Assembly (NCBI GenBank): GCA_029780675.1
Contig: JAKOYE010000048.1
Location: forward strand, 1 to 35,628
Direction: 5' to 3'
Length of the DNA stretch: 35,628 bases
From: Actinomycetes bacterium
Lineage (GTDB): Bacteria; Actinomycetota; Actinomycetes; Mycobacteriales; Mycobacteriaceae
Shown: positions 20,501 through 29,306 of the stretch, piece after piece
Layout: every line of letters starts with the position of its first letter
Numbering within the stretch: position 1 is the stretch's first letter
Translations under genes and position numbers: made by a program
The notes under the pieces: model-generated
Told to the model about the DNA's origin: nothing
Databases searched by the model: none
The model's input: the letters and a program-made list of their open reading frames with translations, nothing else

Positions 20501-23500
20501 GGTATGGGTGGAACCGGTGGCAATGGCCTCGCGGGGCTGGACGGCGTGACAGGAATCCTCTCGGCGGGAACGCCGGGTAATGCCGGTGGCAATGGCGGTG
20601 CTGGTGGTCAGGGCGGTGCCGCGGGAACGGGTGGGGTCCGGGGCAGTGGTGGGCAGGGCGGCAATGGCGGTGCCGGCGGTTGGGGTGGAAATGGGAGCGC
20701 CAATTTCGACGCAGCGGGCTTCGATGGTGGGTCCGGTGGCGCCGGCGGCGATGCGGGTGCCGGAGGTGCGGTTGGCGGTGGTGCGGGCACTGGCGGTCTG
20801 AGTGGTGTCGGCGGCGTAGGCGGCACGGGCGGGACCGGCGGCAACGGCGGCAGTGGGGCAGCTGGGGACAGCGGCACCGCAGGGGACGGCACCGGCCCGG
20901 GAGCCCCCGGGTCGGCAGGCTTCTCCGGGGGTAGCGGCGGGCAGGGCGGCCGGGGCGGTGCAGCCCACGGCGGCACCGCCGGCAATGGCGGGCAGGGCGG
21001 CAACGGCGGCTCGGGCGGCGCAGGGGGTAACGGGGGTAAGGGCGCAGACGGTGTCGACGGGGAGCCGAAGAAGCCTGGGACCAGTGGCACCACCGGCGGC
21101 AATGGGGGCACGGGTGGCACGGGCGGCGACGCGGGCCTGGGCGGTTTGGCCGGCAGCACGGTGAATGGCGGCTCATCGGGCAGTGACGGCACTGCCGGCA
21201 ACAGCGGCGATGGCGGCGCCGGCGGTTCGGGCGGCGCCGGCGGCATCGGCGGTACTGGCGGGTATAACGACAATGGCTTCGGCGGATCCGGAGGCAACGG
21301 CGCAACCGGCGGTAACGGCGGTAACGGCGGTAACGGCGGTAACGGCGGCGTCGGTGGTGGCAACGGTGGCGCCGGGGGCAGCGCCGGTGCCGGCGGGGCG
21401 GCCGGCGGTGGCGGCTCCGCCTTCGGCTTCAGTTCCACGAGCACCTCTGGCGGTAAGGGCGGCGCCGGTGGTAACAGCGGACACGGTGGCGCGGGCGGCA
21501 ACGGCGGCAACGGCGGCGGCAACGGTGGCTCAGGTGGAGCCGGCGCGGCCGGTGGTGCCGGTGGCAACGGTGGTACCGGCGGCGATGGCGAGTACGGCGG
21601 AGACGGCGGAGCGGCTGGCAACGGTGGCTCCGGCGGAACCGGCGGTACGGCCGGGGCTGGCGGCGGTGCGGGCGGCAACGGTGGCAATGGCGGGACCGGC
21701 GGCAGCGCCGGCACCGGCGGCAACGGTGGACACACCGGCGGCGATGCGGGGGCGGCCGGGGCCGGTGGGTCAGGGGGTGACGGCGGCGGCGGTGTCGGAG
21801 CCACAGCGGGCAATGGCGGTAAGGGCGGTGCCGGCGGAACCGGCGGTGACGCCGGCAATGCCGGGTCCGGCGTACTGGCCGGATACAAAGCCGGCGCCGG
21901 CTCCGCGGGCGGCAACGGCGGGGCGGGCGGCCACGGTGGCAACACCGGCGTCGGCGGCGGCAACGGTGGTTCCGGTGGCGATGCGGGACGCGGCGGCAAC
22001 GGCGGCAACGGCGGAAACGGCAGTCTCACCGGTGCCGGCGGCACCGGCGGAGATGCGGGCGACGGCGGTGTCGGAGGTCGGGGCGGCACGGGCGGAGCCG
22101 CCGGCGGCAACGGCGGGAACGCCGGTAACGGCGGGAACGGCGGCAACGGTGGGGCGGCTGGCAACGGGGGCGTGTCTGGTCCTGGCGGGACCGGCGGCGA
22201 TGCCGGACATGGCGGCGCCGGTGGTACCGGTGGCAACGCCGGGGCTGGCGGCGGTGCGGGCGGCACCGGCGGCAACGCCGGCAACGGCGGCTCGGGTGGC
22301 GGTGCCGGAAACGGTGGTCATGAAGGCGGCCGGGCCGGTGCGGCCGGCGACGGTGGTACCGGCGGCCGCGGCGGCGATGCCGTCGGTGCACCAGCCGGCA
22401 ACGGCGGAAACGGTGGAACCGGGGGAACCGGAGCTGCGGGCGGTGACGGGGGCAAGGGCGCCATCGACGGCTGGGACGGCTCCCACGGCAGCAGGGGAGG
22501 CAACGGCGGCTCCGGTGGTGATGGCGGCGACAACGGAGTCGGCGGGGGCGGCAACGGCGGTAACGGCGGCAACGCCGGAGCAGGCGGCAACGGCGGCGAC
22601 GGCGGCGACGGAACCGATGTCGGCAGCGGCGGCTCCGGTGGTGATGGCGCCGACAGCGGTGCCGCCGGAGTGGGCGGCGGCGGGGGCAACGGCGGGGGCA
22701 ACGGCGGTAACGGCGGTGCCGGCGCGAACGGAGGCAACGGTGGCAAGGGCGGCATCAAGGGCGACCTCTCCCCTGGAGGAGGCCCCTCCGACGGCGGTGC
22801 GGCGGGCAACGGCGGTGCGGGCGCCCGTGGCGGAAACGGTGGCACCGCCGGTGGAAACGGCGGCGACGGAGGCACCGGCGGTACTGGCGGCAGCGGCGGC
22901 ACCGGCACCAACAGCTCCACCGGTGGCAGCGGTGGAGCCGGTGGCAGCGGCGGGACCGGTGGTAACGCAGGAGCCGGCGGGGGCCGCGGTGGCAACGGCG
23001 GAGCCGCCGGCAACGGCGGAACCGGCGGAACGGGTGGCCCGGGCGGACCCGTAGCCGGCTTCGGCGCCAACGGTGGAACAGGCGGCGACGGCGGCGACGG
23101 CGGCAACGGCGTCGGCGCCGAAGCCGGCAACGGCGGGTCCGGCGGCAACGGCGGCAACGGAGCGCATGCCGGCAAGGGGACGATGACGGTCGGTGACGGC
23201 GGCACCGGCGGCTGGGGTGGCAGCGGCGGCAACGGCGGTGCCGGCGGAAACGGCGGCAACACCGGAGTGGGCGGCGGTAACGGCGGAAACGGCGGCAACG
23301 CAGGCGACGGCGGTAACGGCGGCACCGGTGGGGACAACGAAGGAACCGGCCGCGGAGGCCAAGGCGGTACTGGCGGCGCCGGTGGACTGGGCGGTGCGGG
23401 AGGCAATGGCGGCACCGCCGGTGGCAGCGGCGGATCCGCCGGCAATGGCGGTCAGGGCGGCTGGGGTGGCTGGGCCGGTGCGGGCGGGGAGTTCGGCCCC

Positions 23501-24664
23501 GGCGGCACCGGCGGCGACGCCGGTAACGGTGGCGCCGGCGGAACAGGTGGTAACGCGGGCGCCGGAGGCGGCGCAGGCGGCCATGGCGGGATCGGCGGCA
23601 GCGGCGGTCGGGCCGGCGCAGCCGGTGGCGGCGGCCACGAGGGCGGCACGGCCGGCGCGGCTGGATACGGAGGTGCGGGCGGCACCGGCGGCGCCGGTGT
23701 CAACGCCGACGGCGGCAACGGCGGCGCCGGCGGTACCGGCGGAACCGGTATGTGGGGCGGCAGCGGCGGGGACGGCGCCGACAACGGCTACGTCGGCGGC
23801 GATGGCAGCAGCGGCGGCGCCGGCGGCAGCGGTGGCAACGGCGGAACCGCCAGCGGCACCGGTCAGGGCGGCAACGGTGGCAGCGGCGGCGAGGGCGGGA
23901 TCGGAGGCAGCGGCGGCACCGGTGGATTCGGGCCGTTCGGGCGGATCGTGAACGGAGCCGCCGGTGCCGGTGGAACCGGTGGTAACGGCGGCAGCGGCGG
24001 CGCGGCCACCGGCAACGGTCCCGGCGGTAACGGCGGCAATGCCGGCAACGGCGGTGGCGGTGGCCAGGGTGCCTATGGCTACTCCGGTGACTTCAGCGGC
24101 GGCCCCGGCGGCAACGGCGCCGAAGGCGGTGCCGGCGGGGTCGGCGGCGATGCGGGCACCGGCCTGGGCGGCAACGGTCTGGCCGGGAACGGCGGCTCTG
24201 GTGGTGCCGGCGGCGTCGGCGGGGCCGGCGCCAACGGCAGCGGCGGCGACCTCGGCTCCGGCTGGGCCGGCGGAACCGGTGGCGAGGGCGGTGACGGCGG
24301 CGCGGGAGGTACTGGCGGCGCCAACGGCACCGGTGGTGGCAACGGCGGCACCGCCGGGAACGGTGGCCGTGGTGGCGACGGCGGGTGGGGCGGGGACGAA
24401 GGAACCTTCGGCGACGGCGGCACCGGCGGCGACGGCGGTACCGGTGGGGACGGCGGCCGCGGCGGCGATGCCGGTGCGGGCACGGTCGGCGCGGTCGGTG
24501 GCAACGGCGGCAACGGTGGAAAGGGCGGTACCGGCGGTGATGCCGGTCCCAGCGACGGTACCGGTGGCGACGGCGGCCCGGGTGGCAGCGCCGGAGCCGG
24601 AGGAACCCCCGGCGGCGCGAGCGGAAGCCCGGGAACGCGCGGCAACGACGGGAACAACAGCTGA
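8513..24664 (+). CDS. Giant exported PGRS-type glycine-rich repeat protein without a PE domain
   Basis: One open frame of 5,383 residues. GAGGGG (8501-8506) lies 6 nt before ATG 8513, which decides this start over TTG 8507. Residues about 32-61 form a signal peptide: [20 protein letters not shown], then a hydrophobic tail with a cleavage site AIA-D after Ala61. Similar signals precede several non-PE PGRS-like proteins of environmental mycobacteria. Residues 62-290 are a Ser/Thr/Pro/Ala-rich linker. Residues about 294-340 resemble the PGRS entry segment ([10 protein letters not shown], then a Cys pair in CTGGDSC; with Cys2 these appear to be the only cysteines). The remainder is glycine-rich: an irregular PGRS-like part to residue 1178, 28 tandem units of about 107 residues (1179-4146), and a GGNGG-rich C-terminal part (4147-5383). 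No PE or PPE domain, sorting signal or C-terminal membrane anchor is seen. A surface or secreted structural role is inferred; function is unknown. Confidence 0.9.
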   Translation: MCSARHAQSATGSDPGTPQQIVSPAGPMASGLDRTIGRVGALAVALGIGAAVVTMPAIAIADTTGSGGSSRTSSDSPSAADGSAPETSRSTGRRAGTAPSSGGRPAEKGGRTAVLGTLADADQSVRRSGDIDADPPGRRSATVGLPGEAADASPSGNPAQRRQSVAVVATDPGGGDVPAGVATDPSGLGADGVSRPASGPADTGPEVVVPATAQTVPALTASPAGSIRAGAGVLSWLGGDSGGQPAAAPMVWTVAAFTRRDFGGTVRPAPAAASIGPAATTPTGLAMPTAVGSNPIADFIGIFIGDGTAEHPDAGLLIGNGYSWNAATCTGGDSCTGGNGGLLLGSGGAGFNGGDGGSAGLFGNGGSGGAGVAGLIGGAGGNGGRGGLIYGFGGAGGAGGASTSPLSAGGSGGAGGDAGALAVFSAGGTGGSGGTGAGMGGAGGAGGHAGVLSPWASGGSGGAGGFGGNGGGTGGGGGRGALLVGDGGAGGAGGVGGVGADGGHGGNGGDGSLLFGGAGAGGVGGRGGDGQSGASGVAGSDGAGPGADGGDGGDGGDGAKGGNGGAGGDAGTGRYLLFFQELGRAGNGGAGGSGGSGGAGGNGGNGAAGGYGVNNGRGGDGGDGGESGTGGAGGEGGRAGSGSGGIDGSAGTGGGVTGGGHGGSGGHGWNSTIAGVQGGDGGDGGAYGDGGAGGAGGSGSDGISAADGAGSGSDGAAGGRGGDGGLGGTIAGDGGAGGRGGAGGTGGNGGAGNTGAAGSALNPDGVDGGGGGDGGHGGIGGSGGSGGQARGSGSAGHAGAGGSGGLGGNGGSGGAGGAGLAGSDGTAAGDSGTPGGTGGAGGSGGAGGRGGSGGVSGGTGAAAGADGDGGDGGLGGAGGRGGDGGDGIVGASGAAASAAGGSGGDGGDAGDGGAGGRGGAAGAAGGSGFPEGRGASAGQVGAGGAGGAGGDAGVAGDGGTGASGNALSRSGGTGGTGGDPGRAGKGGVGGAAGAGGTGSVAPSGASGVAASSGGNGGAGGAGYNAATDPTAATGTDGGAGGAGGAGGAVGDGGIGGSGGAGASGDGLAIGGGTGGIGGTGGRGGAISGVGGTGGAGGRGGGGGDAVAPGGTGGQGGDGGDAGDGGAAGGSGITGDAGVGGTGGTGGNGGTGAEGASGVGSAGASGFAGGAGGAGGQGGNAGTGGVRGDGGRGGAGGFGGRGGDAALTSAGVGFAGGTGGVGGDAGSGGAAGSGAGIGGSVGNAGVGGTGGTGGSGGSGADGSAGVASAGASGFAGGAGGAGGQGGNAGTGGVRGDGGRGGAGGFGGRGGDAALTSVGVGFAGGTGGVGGDAGSGGAVGGGAGTGGSAGGAGVGGTGGTGGSGGSGADGSAGVASAGASGFAGGAGGAGGQGGNAGTGGVRGDGGRGGAGGVGGRGGDAALTSVGVGFAGGTGGVGGDAGGGGAVGGGAGTGGSVGNAGVGGTGGTGGTGGSGGEGVAGIASAGASGFAGGAGGAGGQGGNAGTGGVRGDGGHGGTGGFGGRGGDAALISVGVGFAGGTGGIGGDAGAGGAVGGGAGTGGAVGYAGAGGTGGTGGTGGSGADGSAGISSPGASGFAGGAGGAGGQGGAAGTGGVRGDGGQGGTGGVGGRGGDAALTSVGIGFAGGTGGAGGDAGAGGAAGGGAGTGGLVGDAGIGGTGGTGGDGGSGADASAGASGYAGGTGGAGGQGGAAGAGGVRGDGGQGGVGGFGGRGGEAAPSSGVGVVGGTGGAGGDAGAGGAVGGGVGTGGSVGDAGTGGTGGTGGTGGAGADGSAGVSSAGASGYAGGTGGAGGQGGTAGAGGVRGDGGQGGDGGVGGRGGGAGLSAGVGFVGGTGGLGGDAGAGGAVGGGAGTGGSSGGLGAGGTGGTGGLGGAGAEGAVGVASAGASGYAGGTGGAGGQGGNAGTGGVRGSGGQGGAGGIGGRGGAAGLSSGSGFAGGTGGVGGDAGVGGAAGGGAGTGGSSGGLGAGGTGGTGGLGGAGAEGAVGVASAGASGFAGGAGGAGGQGGNAGTGGVRGDGGQGGTGGFGGRGGDAALTSIGIGFAGGTGGVGGDAGVGGAVGGGAGTGGSAGGAGVGGTGGTGGTGGSGADGSAGVASAGASGFAGGAGGAGGQGGNAGTGGVRGDGGQGGAGGFGGRGGDAALTSIGIGFAGGTGGVGGDAGVGGAVGGGAGTGGSAGNAGIGGTGGTGGTGGVGADGSAGIASAGASGFAGGNGGAGGQGGNAGTGGVRGAGGQGGTGGFGGRGGDAALTSVAAGFAGGTGGSGGDAGAGGAVGGGAGTGGSAGNAGVGGTGGTGGMGGAGADGSAGVSSAGASGYAGGAGGAGGQGGNAGTGGVRGSGGQGGTGGLGGRGGDAALTSVAAGFAGGTGGSGGDAGVGGAVGGGAGTGGSAGNAGVGGTGGTGGTGGSGADGSAGVVSAGASGFAGGAGGAGGQGGNAGTGGVRGDGGQGGTGGFGGRGGDAALTSVAVGFAGGTGGVGGDAGAGGAVGGGAGTGGTVGYAGVGGTGGTGGTGGAGADGSAGVSSAGASGYAGGAGGAGGQGGAAGTGGVRGDGGQGGTGGFGGRGGDAALTSVGIGFAGGTGGVGGDAGAGGATGSGAGTGGSGGSAGAGGTGGTGGAGGAGADASAGASGHTGGTGGAGGQGGAAGTGGVRGDGGQGGAGGFGGRGGSAGLSSGAGLAGGTGGVGGEAGVGGSAGGGAGTGGSSGGVGAGGTGGTGGTGGAGADGSAGINSAGASGFSGGTGGSGGQGGAAGTGGVRGDGGQGGAGGFGGRGGSAGLSSGSGFVGGTGGVGGDAGAGGAVGGGAGTGGSLGGVGAGGTGGTGGTGGAGADGSAGISSAGASGYTGGAGGAGGQGGHAGTGGVRGDGGQGGAGGFGGRGGDGALTSVAAGFAGGTGGSGGDAGVGGAVGGGAGTGGSAGSAGVGGTGGTGGTGGVGGEGVAGIASAGASGYAGGAGGAGGQGGHAGTGGVRGDGGQGGAGGFGGRGGDAALISVGVGFAGGTGGSGGDAGVGGAVGGGAGTGGSAGKAGVGGTGGTGGTGGVGADGSAGINSAGASGFAGGAGGAGGQGGHAGTGGVRGDGGQGGTGGFGGRGGDAALTSVGIGFAGGTGGSGGDAGAGGAVGGGAGTGGSAGNAGVGGTGGTGGTGGSGADGVAGINSAGASGFAGGNGGAGGQGGAAGTGGVRGDGGQGGTGGVGGRGGDGALTSVAAGFAGGTGGAGGDAGAGGATGSGAGTGGSAGNAGVGGTGGTGGTGGSGADGVAGINSAGASGFAGGNGGAGGQGGAAGTGGVRGDGGQGGTGGVGGRGGDGALTSVAAGFAGGTGGVGGDAGAGGATGGGAGTGGSAGSAGVGGTGGTGGTGGSGGDGAAGVGSVGASGYAGGNGGAGGQGGAAGTGGVRGDGGQGGTGGVGGRGGDAGANTGTAGFAGGTGGVGGDAGAGGATGSGAGTGGSAGNAGAGGTGGTGGTGSAGADASAGASGYAGGVGGVGGQGGAAGTGGVRGDGGLGGDGGDGGRGGSAGLSSGAGLTGGTGGAGGDAGAGGAIGGGAGTGGTAGRAGVGGTGGTGGTGGAGADASAGASGYAGGTGGAGGQGGNAGTGGVRGDGGQGGVGGVGGRGGLGGNSGGAGFVGGTGGAGGDAGSGGAVGGGAGTGGASGGVGAGGTGGTGGTGGAGAEGAVGVGTVGASGFVGGTGGAGGQGGAAGAGGVRGDGGQGGDGGVGGRGGAGGASSGAGFAGGTGGGGGEAGAGGAVGGGAGTGGATGSVGAGGTGGTGGTGGIGADGASGIASVGAASGYAGGNGGAGGQGGAAGTGGVRGSGGQGGNGGAGGWGGNGSANFGAAGFDGGTGGVGGDAGSGGATGGGAGTGGLAGSSGAGGTGGTGGTGSAGADGLVLLAAGASGYAGGNGGAGGQGGAAGMGGVRGDGGAGGDGGLGGAGANAGLAGLDGGTGGTGGAAGAGGAVGGGAGTGGSAGRAGAGGMGGTGGNGLAGLDGVTGILSAGTPGNAGGNGGAGGQGGAAGTGGVRGSGGQGGNGGAGGWGGNGSANFDAAGFDGGSGGAGGDAGAGGAVGGGAGTGGLSGVGGVGGTGGTGGNGGSGAAGDSGTAGDGTGPGAPGSAGFSGGSGGQGGRGGAAHGGTAGNGGQGGNGGSGGAGGNGGKGADGVDGEPKKPGTSGTTGGNGGTGGTGGDAGLGGLAGSTVNGGSSGSDGTAGNSGDGGAGGSGGAGGIGGTGGYNDNGFGGSGGNGATGGNGGNGGNGGNGGVGGGNGGAGGSAGAGGAAGGGGSAFGFSSTSTSGGKGGAGGNSGHGGAGGNGGNGGGNGGSGGAGAAGGAGGNGGTGGDGEYGGDGGAAGNGGSGGTGGTAGAGGGAGGNGGNGGTGGSAGTGGNGGHTGGDAGAAGAGGSGGDGGGGVGATAGNGGKGGAGGTGGDAGNAGSGVLAGYKAGAGSAGGNGGAGGHGGNTGVGGGNGGSGGDAGRGGNGGNGGNGSLTGAGGTGGDAGDGGVGGRGGTGGAAGGNGGNAGNGGNGGNGGAAGNGGVSGPGGTGGDAGHGGAGGTGGNAGAGGGAGGTGGNAGNGGSGGGAGNGGHEGGRAGAAGDGGTGGRGGDAVGAPAGNGGNGGTGGTGAAGGDGGKGAIDGWDGSHGSRGGNGGSGGDGGDNGVGGGGNGGNGGNAGAGGNGGDGGDGTDVGSGGSGGDGADSGAAGVGGGGGNGGGNGGNGGAGANGGNGGKGGIKGDLSPGGGPSDGGAAGNGGAGARGGNGGTAGGNGGDGGTGGTGGSGGTGTNSSTGGSGGAGGSGGTGGNAGAGGGRGGNGGAAGNGGTGGTGGPGGPVAGFGANGGTGGDGGDGGNGVGAEAGNGGSGGNGGNGAHAGKGTMTVGDGGTGGWGGSGGNGGAGGNGGNTGVGGGNGGNGGNAGDGGNGGTGGDNEGTGRGGQGGTGGAGGLGGAGGNGGTAGGSGGSAGNGGQGGWGGWAGAGGEFGPGGTGGDAGNGGAGGTGGNAGAGGGAGGHGGIGGSGGRAGAAGGGGHEGGTAGAAGYGGAGGTGGAGVNADGGNGGAGGTGGTGMWGGSGGDGADNGYVGGDGSSGGAGGSGGNGGTASGTGQGGNGGSGGEGGIGGSGGTGGFGPFGRIVNGAAGAGGTGGNGGSGGAATGNGPGGNGGNAGNGGGGGQGAYGYSGDFSGGPGGNGAEGGAGGVGGDAGTGLGGNGLAGNGGSGGAGGVGGAGANGSGGDLGSGWAGGTGGEGGDGGAGGTGGANGTGGGNGGTAGNGGRGGDGGWGGDEGTFGDGGTGGDGGTGGDGGRGGDAGAGTVGAVGGNGGNGGKGGTGGDAGPSDGTGGDGGPGGSAGAGGTPGGASGSPGTRGNDGNNS
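12047..20950 (+). repeat. Tandem array of 28 coding repeats, about 321 bp (107 codons) each
   Basis: Each unit starts with an [15 protein letters not shown] core, then [45 protein letters not shown], and ends [10 protein letters not shown] plus GGQGG. Counting the GGVRG core gives 28 copies in 8,904 bp, a mean of 318 bp. Most units are 107 codons; several (for example units 5, 14, 22 and 23) are shorter because the GSAGVSSA segment is missing. Two unit classes alternate in blocks: one with DAALTS (units 1-5, 9-14, 17-21) and one with AGLSSG-like sequence (6-8, 15-16, 23-25); units 26 and 28 carry a tryptophan-containing variant. A degenerate extra unit precedes the array from about 11740. The phase is always in frame. 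Confidence 0.92.
19982..20724 (+). repeat. Near-identical 116-bp blocks 627 bp apart inside the array
   Basis: 19982-20097 and 20609-20724 differ at a single base (G or A at 20082/20709). They encode the tryptophan variant of the repeat core in units 26 and 28, while unit 27 between them is a different type. The pattern points to a recent copying event (gene conversion or unequal exchange) across a two-unit distance. Confidence 0.85.
20951..24661 (+). repeat. C-terminal PGRS-like region with nested 588-bp and 1317-bp repeats
   Basis: This part is GGC-codon-rich with GGNGGNGG runs, unlike the GGT-rich central array. Landmarks recur at fixed offsets. The AGAGGGAGG motif occurs at 21650, 22238, 22967 and 23555 (steps 588, 729, 588). 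The [12 protein letters not shown] histidine codon is at 21731, 22319 and 23636 (588, 1317). The [10 protein letters not shown] motif is at 21941 and 23258 (1317), with a diverged copy at 22532. So a block of 439 codons is present twice, each made of two related parts offset by 196 codons. Conservation between the copies is moderate outside these landmarks. Confidence 0.75.
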
Positions 24665-24686
24665 GCGCATCCTTTCCGCCGATTCC

Positions 24687-24699
24687 CGGCAGAGTGCCG
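24687..24699 (+). terminator. Weak terminator-like hairpin after the PGRS gene
   Basis: CGGCA and TGCCG form a 5-bp stem with a 3-nt loop, 23 bp after the stop codon of the giant gene. It has no U-tract. It is the only obvious hairpin in the 102-bp gap before cysQ. Confidence 0.25.
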
Positions 24700-24754
24700 A
24701 CGGAACTGCAGGCTTGAGCGGTCGGCCGGTCGGATACCGCCACCCCCGGTCAGC

Positions 24755-24760
24755 GATACT
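24755..24760 (+). promoter_or_regulatory. Putative -10 element of cysQ-mshC, leaderless type
   Basis: GATACT lies 6 nt before GTG 24767 and there is no Shine-Dalgarno sequence. The first base deviates from TANNNT, so it is weaker than the others in this window. Confidence 0.3.
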
Positions 24761-24766
24761 GGCCGG

Positions 24767-25531
24767 GTGAGCCGTACCGACGCGGAACTGGCCGCCGATC
24801 TGGCCGAGGAGGCCGGTCGGCTGCTGCTGGCGATCCGCGAACAGGTCGGCCACGACTTTCCGCCGGCGCTCGGCGACGCCGGGGACGTCCATGCCAATGC
24901 GCTGCTGCTGAAGAGACTTCGCGCGGAACGGCCGGGGGACGCGGTCCTGTCCGAGGAGGCCCACGACGACCTGCGCCGACTGCACGCCGACCGGGTTTGG
25001 ATCATCGACCCGCTGGACGGAACCCGGGAGTTCTCGCTGCCCCACCGCGAGGACTGGGCCGTGCACGTGGCGTTGTGGCAGCGCAGCGCCGCCAACGGCG
25101 AGGGCGCAATCACCGACGCCGCGGTCGCCCTGCCCGCCCTCGGTGAAGTGCACCGCAGCGACACCGTGACCGCTCCGCCCGCGCCGCGGCCCGGGCCGAT
25201 CCGGATCACCGCCAGTTCCAACCGTCCGCCCCGGGTGCTGTGGCGGCTGCGCGATCGGCTCGACATCGAGTTCGTGGCCATCGGATCGGCCGGCGCCAAG
25301 GCGATGGCCGTCGTCCGCGGTGACGCCGACGCCTACATCCACGCGGGCGGTCAGTGGGAGTGGGACTCCGCCGCACCTGCCGGGGTGCTGCAGGCCGCGG
25401 GCCTGCACGCCACCCGCATCGACGGCACCCCACTGCGCTACAACCAGCCGAGCCCCTACCTGCCCGATCTGTTGATGTGCCGACCGGAGGTTGCCGAGGT
25501 GCTGCTCGATGCGATGTGGGCGGCGGGCTGA
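24767..25531 (+). CDS. cysQ: CysQ: 3'-phosphoadenosine-5'-phosphate phosphatase (inositol-phosphatase fold)
   Basis: The 254-residue Mg-dependent phosphatase removes the 3' phosphate from PAP (and PAPS), keeping sulfate assimilation and sulfation in balance; the M. tuberculosis orthologue Rv2131c also acts on inositol phosphate and fructose 1,6-bisphosphate in vitro. The metal-binding motifs of the superfamily are intact: SEEAHDD at residues 62-68, [12 protein letters not shown] at 78-89, and [10 protein letters not shown] at 197-206 with the third-metal Asp200. GTG 24767 is used, with a -10-like element 6 nt upstream. It is followed one base after its stop by mshC, so both sulfur genes form an operon. 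Length is close to Rv2131c (267). Confidence 0.95.
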   Translation: MSRTDAELAADLAEEAGRLLLAIREQVGHDFPPALGDAGDVHANALLLKRLRAERPGDAVLSEEAHDDLRRLHADRVWIIDPLDGTREFSLPHREDWAVHVALWQRSAANGEGAITDAAVALPALGEVHRSDTVTAPPAPRPGPIRITASSNRPPRVLWRLRDRLDIEFVAIGSAGAKAMAVVRGDADAYIHAGGQWEWDSAAPAGVLQAAGLHATRIDGTPLRYNQPSPYLPDLLMCRPEVAEVLLDAMWAAG

Positions 25532-25532
25532 T

Positions 25533-26768
25533 ATGCGGATCTGGCCCGAACCCGAACTCCCCGAGCTGCCCGGACGTGGACCCGGCCTGCGGCTTTACGA
25601 CAGCGCCGACCGGCAGGTCCGTCCTACCTCGCCGGGTGCGACGGCGACGATGTACGTCTGCGGTATCACCCCCTACGACGCCACCCACCTCGGTCACGCG
25701 GCGACGTACCTGGCCTTCGACATGGTCAACCGGGTGTGGCGGGACAACGGCCACCGGGTGCACTACGTCCAGAACGTCACCGACGTCGACGATCCGCTGT
25801 TCGAACGCGCCGAACGCGATGGCCTGGACTGGCGCCACCTCGGCGACCGGGAGACCGAACTCTTCCGTACCGATATGACGGCACTGCGGGTGATCCCCCC
25901 GCAGGACTACGTCGCCGCGACCGAGGCCATCGACGAAGTGGTCGAGATGGTCGAGAAGCTCCTGGCCTCGGGTGCGGCCTACGTCGTGGACGATGCCGAA
26001 CACCCCGACGTCTACTACCGCGCCGATGCGACGGTGCAGTTCGGCTACGAGTCGAACTACGACCGGGACACCATGCTGCGGCTGTTCGGCGAGCGTGGGG
26101 GAGACCCGCAGCGGCCCGGCAAGTCCGACCCCCTCGACGCCCTGCTGTGGCGGGCGCAACGCCCCGGCGAGCCGAGCTGGCCGTCCCCGTTCGGCCCGGG
26201 CCGGCCCGGCTGGCATATCGAATGTTCGGCAATCTCGTTGAGCCGCATCGGTTTCGGGTTCGACGTCCAGGGCGGCGGGAGTGATCTGATCTTCCCGCAC
26301 CACGAGTTCTCCGCCGCGCACGCGGAATGCCTGACCGGCCGGCGCCGGTTCGCCCGGCACTACGTCCACGCGGGCATGATCGGCTGGGACGGCCACAAGA
26401 TGTCCAAGAGTCGGGGGAACCTGGTGCTGGTCTCCCGATTACGTGCCGAGGGTGTGGACCCGGCGGCGATCCGGCTGGGGCTGCTGTCCGGCCACTACCG
26501 TGCCGACCGGTTCTGGAGTGACGCGGTGCTCACCGAAGCGTTAACCCGCCTGGACCGCTGGCGGGCAGCGACGGCACTACCGGCCGGCCCGGACGCCACC
26601 GACCTCATCGGCCGGATGCGCCGCTATCTGGCCGATGATCTCGACACGCCCAAAGCCCTTGCCGCCGTTGACGGCTGGGCTGCCGACGCGCTCGAGTTCG
26701 GCGGTCACGACACGGCGGCTCCCGTGGCAGTGGCGGCCGCGGTGGACGCCCTACTCGGGGTGCGGTAG
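25533..26768 (+). CDS. mshC: L-cysteine:1D-myo-inositol 2-amino-2-deoxy-alpha-D-glucopyranoside ligase (mycothiol synthesis)
   Basis: This 411-residue ATP-dependent ligase joins cysteine to GlcN-Ins in the third step of mycothiol synthesis and is a paralogue of cysteinyl-tRNA synthetase. The class I signatures are HLGH at residues 52-55 and KMSKS at 289-293. The zinc-site residues are Cys43 (YVCGITPYD), Cys231 (WHIEC) and the histidine of FPHHEF. The length is close to Rv2130c (414), and the C-terminal tRNA-anticodon domain of true CysRS is absent, which separates it from cysS. ATG 25533 follows the cysQ stop by one base with GGGCGGCGGG upstream. Presence of mshC fixes the source as an actinomycete that makes mycothiol. 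Confidence 0.97.
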   Translation: MRIWPEPELPELPGRGPGLRLYDSADRQVRPTSPGATATMYVCGITPYDATHLGHAATYLAFDMVNRVWRDNGHRVHYVQNVTDVDDPLFERAERDGLDWRHLGDRETELFRTDMTALRVIPPQDYVAATEAIDEVVEMVEKLLASGAAYVVDDAEHPDVYYRADATVQFGYESNYDRDTMLRLFGERGGDPQRPGKSDPLDALLWRAQRPGEPSWPSPFGPGRPGWHIECSAISLSRIGFGFDVQGGGSDLIFPHHEFSAAHAECLTGRRRFARHYVHAGMIGWDGHKMSKSRGNLVLVSRLRAEGVDPAAIRLGLLSGHYRADRFWSDAVLTEALTRLDRWRAATALPAGPDATDLIGRMRRYLADDLDTPKALAAVDGWAADALEFGGHDTAAPVAVAAAVDALLGVR

Positions 26769-26786
26769 CACACTCTGCCGGCGGGG

Positions 26787-26814
26787 TAGTTTGGGGCAAC
26801 CCCACGTCAGGAGA
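26787..26814 (+). promoter_or_regulatory. Putative promoter and strong ribosome-binding site of the DUF1254 gene
   Basis: TAGTTT (26787-26792) fits the -10 pattern. AGGAGA (26809-26814) is a near-perfect Shine-Dalgarno sequence 3 nt before ATG 26818 (GAGAGTC spacing is short). It supports the start at 26818 rather than the long upstream extension of the frame into mshC. Confidence 0.4.
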
Positions 26815-26817
26815 GTC

Positions 26818-28155
26818 ATGCCCGTCCGGATCGCCCCCGAGACCGTCCGCGCCATCGCCAGAGAGGCCACGATCTACGGCTTCCCGATGGTGGACAGCTA
26901 CCGCATTCAGCACTCCTACTTCATCGACACCGCGAACCCGGAATACAAGGGCCCGTGGAACGAGGTGCACAGCATCGCAAGGGTTTTCACCCCCGCCGAC
27001 ACCGCGGTCCAGACGCCCAACTCCGATACCCCGTATTCGATGCTGGGCGCGGACCTGCGGGCCGAGCCGCTGGTGCTCCACGTCCCCCCGATCGACAAGG
27101 ACCGCTATTACTCGCTGCAGTTCATCGACGGCTACACCTACAACTTTGCTTACGTCGGCAGCCGTGCCACCGGCAACGACGGCGGACTCCACCTGCTGGC
27201 GGGCCCCGGATGGACTGGTGAGAAGCCCAGGGGCATCAGCCAGGTCATCCGGTCCGAGACCGACTTCGCTCTGGTCGCCTACCGCACCCAGCTGTTCGGC
27301 CCGGACGACCTGGACAACGTCAGGCAGATCCAGGCCGGTTACAAAGCCGAAACGCTGTCGGCGTTCCTGAAGGAGAAGACCGCCCCGGAGGCACCCGCGG
27401 TCCAGTGGCCCACCCCGCTGAGCCCGGCGGACCAGAAGAGCTCGTTGCGGTTCTTCGACCTGCTGGACTTCCAACTCGGCCGCGCCCCCACGGTGCCGTC
27501 TGAGGAGGACATCCGGGCGCGGTTCGACTCAGTCGGGCTGACCGGGGGCGGGACGTTCTCCTCCGCGGGGCTGAGCTCCGAGATGCAGGAGGCGTTCAAA
27601 GCCGGAATGGCCGACGCCTGGACGGAGTTCGCCGCCTTCAAGAAGAACAAGATCGACCCCGGCGAGATCCAGTCCGGCGACCTGTTCGGAAACCGCGAGA
27701 CCCTCGGGGACAACTACCTTTACCGGATGGCGGCCGCGGTCCTCGGCATCTACGGCAACTCCAAGCAGGAGGCCCTGTACCCGCTGCTGTCCACCGACTC
27801 CGACGGGGCGCCACTGACCGGGGCCCACAGCTACACGCTGACCTTCCCCGAAGGCCGGTTGCCGCCGGTGAACGCGTTCTGGTCGGTGACCATGTACACA
27901 ATGCCGGAGTCACTGCTGGTCGACAATCCGATCAACCGGTACCTGATCAACTCGCCGATGCTGCCCGACATGGCGAAGAACCCCGACGGCAGCCTGACCG
28001 TCTACGTGCAGAACAGCCCGCCGGAGTCGGACCGGACGTCCAACTGGCTGCCCGCGCCGCCGGGGCCGTTCACCGTCTTCATGCGGCTGTACTGGCCGAA
28101 GCCCGAAGCGCTGGACGGCACCTGGCAGCCGCCGAAGCTGGTGAAGATCGGCTGA
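26818..28155 (+). CDS. DUF1254/DUF1214 domain protein
   Basis: The 445-residue protein has an N-terminal DUF1254 domain (AREATIYGFPMVDSYRI at about residues 13-29, then TPNSDTPYSMLGADLRAEP) and a C-terminal DUF1214 domain (NAFWSVTMYTMPESLLVDNP, then INRYLIN and SLTVYVQ). Such proteins are common in environmental mycobacteria and proteobacteria, often near lipid or sterol catabolism genes; the biochemical activity is unknown. No signal peptide is visible, unlike many proteobacterial members. It has its own promoter-like sequence and ends 34 bp before the end of the convergent acyl-CoA dehydrogenase gene. Confidence 0.88.
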   Translation: MPVRIAPETVRAIAREATIYGFPMVDSYRIQHSYFIDTANPEYKGPWNEVHSIARVFTPADTAVQTPNSDTPYSMLGADLRAEPLVLHVPPIDKDRYYSLQFIDGYTYNFAYVGSRATGNDGGLHLLAGPGWTGEKPRGISQVIRSETDFALVAYRTQLFGPDDLDNVRQIQAGYKAETLSAFLKEKTAPEAPAVQWPTPLSPADQKSSLRFFDLLDFQLGRAPTVPSEEDIRARFDSVGLTGGGTFSSAGLSSEMQEAFKAGMADAWTEFAAFKKNKIDPGEIQSGDLFGNRETLGDNYLYRMAAAVLGIYGNSKQEALYPLLSTDSDGAPLTGAHSYTLTFPEGRLPPVNAFWSVTMYTMPESLLVDNPINRYLINSPMLPDMAKNPDGSLTVYVQNSPPESDRTSNWLPAPPGPFTVFMRLYWPKPEALDGTWQPPKLVKIG

Positions 28156-28169
28156 CCAGATCGTCGATA

Positions 28170-28188
28170 CCGCCGGGGAACGAGGCGG
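28170..28188. terminator. Weak bidirectional terminator hairpin between convergent genes
   Basis: CCGCC (28170-28174) and GGCGG (28184-28188) form a 5-bp stem with a 9-nt loop in the 34-bp gap between the DUF1254 gene and the acyl-CoA dehydrogenase gene. Confidence 0.25.
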
Positions 28189-28189
28189 A

Positions 28190-29302
28190 CTACAGCGTCA
28201 CCACCCCGTAGTCACCGACCTGGCCGGCCAGGTAGCGCAACTGGTCGGTCGTCGACCCGAAGATCTGGTCCACCGCGGTCAGCTTCGCGGCGTAGTGGGC
28301 GATCGGGTACTCGGCCGTCACCCCGATGCCACCGTGCAGTTGGATCGACTCCTGGGCGATATGCCGTCCGGAGCGGCCGATCTGCATCTTCGTCCGCGCC
28401 GCGACCGTCGGGTCGAATCGTCCGTCGGCCACGCACATCGAGGCGTAGAAGCCCATGCTGCGAGCCAACTCCAGGGAGACGTACATGTCGGCGGCCCGCT
28501 GGGTCAGCGTCTGGAAGGTCTTCAACGGCACGCCGAACTGCTTGCGGGTCTTGAGGTAGTCGGTGGTCAGCCGCAGCGACTCGTCCATCGCACCAACGGC
28601 TTCCGCGCACAGCGCCGCCTGGAAACGGATCACGGTCTCACCGATCGCCGCCGTCGCGTCGCCCCCGGCACCCAACGGCTGGGCCGGGGCGTTGTCCAGT
28701 GCGATATCGGCCCCGCGCTGCCCGTCGAAGGTGCGGTAGGCGGTGCGCGCGACCGTGTCACCCGCTGCCGAGACATCCACCAGGAACAGGCCGGTGCCGC
28801 CGTCGGGCAGGCCGGCGGAGATCAGCAGGACGTCGGCACTGTCGCCGGCCAGCACCGGCCCCTTGCGTCCGGTGATCGTCCAGGACGCGCCGCTGCCGAC
28901 GGCCCGGGTGGCCGGTTCGGCGGTGCCGCGCCGGCCGGGTTCGGTGTGGGCGAAGGCGAGCAGGCGCTCCCCGGCTGCGACGTCGTCGAGCAATGCGCGC
29001 TGATCATCGGATCCGTGCGCGGCGATCGCCGCGCCGGGGATCAGCGCCGCGGCGGCGACCGGTTCGGGAGCCAGTCGGCGGCCGATCTCGGTCAGGACGA
29101 CCATCACCTCGATGGGGCCGGAGTCCTCGTCGAAGCCCAGGCCGAGGATGCCGATCTCGGCCAGTTGGCCCCACACCTCGCGGCTCCAGCCCAAATCGGA
29201 CTCGATGACCTTGTTGCGCTTCTCGGTGTCGTAGCTCTGCGACAGCAGATCGCGGGTGGTGTCAGCGAGGAGTTGCTGTTCTTCGGTCAGGTCGAAGTGC
29301 AT
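28190..29302 (-). CDS. Acyl-CoA dehydrogenase, probable non-catalytic (beta-type) subunit
   Basis: The 370-residue protein has the acyl-CoA dehydrogenase fold: N-terminal helices (LTEEQQLLADTTRDLL), a shortened middle domain, RKQFG, and the FAD-binding segment QLHGGIGVTAEYP near the C-terminus. Hand alignment of the helix leading to RKQFG puts Phe (in RFQAALCAEAVG) where isovaleryl-CoA-type enzymes have the catalytic Glu. That fits the partner subunits of mycobacterial alpha2beta2 FadE heterotetramers. ATG 29302 lies 4 bp after the stop of the partner gene, so the two are one operon. The likely role is dehydrogenation of a branched or sterol-derived acyl-CoA; the substrate is not predictable here. 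Confidence 0.87.
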   Translation of the reverse strand: MHFDLTEEQQLLADTTRDLLSQSYDTEKRNKVIESDLGWSREVWGQLAEIGILGLGFDEDSGPIEVMVVLTEIGRRLAPEPVAAAALIPGAAIAAHGSDDQRALLDDVAAGERLLAFAHTEPGRRGTAEPATRAVGSGASWTITGRKGPVLAGDSADVLLISAGLPDGGTGLFLVDVSAAGDTVARTAYRTFDGQRGADIALDNAPAQPLGAGGDATAAIGETVIRFQAALCAEAVGAMDESLRLTTDYLKTRKQFGVPLKTFQTLTQRAADMYVSLELARSMGFYASMCVADGRFDPTVAARTKMQIGRSGRHIAQESIQLHGGIGVTAEYPIAHYAAKLTAVDQIFGSTTDQLRYLAGQVGDYGVVTL

Positions 29303-29306
29303 GGTG

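Noticed and set aside
12047..20950. CRISPR-like regular repeats
   Set aside because: The repeats are long (321 bp), coding, in frame and without unique spacers. There are no cas genes in the window.
8513..24664. PE_PGRS family membership
   Set aside because: No PE domain (about 110 residues with a PE motif near the N-terminus) is present. The N-terminus is a signal peptide and a Ser/Pro-rich linker, so only the repeat chemistry is shared.
21770..25408. Long antisense reading frames (over 1,200 codons) opposite the PGRS gene
   Set aside because: The period-3 GGC/GGT pattern keeps stop codons out of other frames. The translations are low-complexity Pro, Ala/Thr or Arg runs that are merely the reverse of the glycine repeats, with no start signals or recognisable domains. 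The same holds for the long minus-strand frames at 11078-13048 and 19197-21305.
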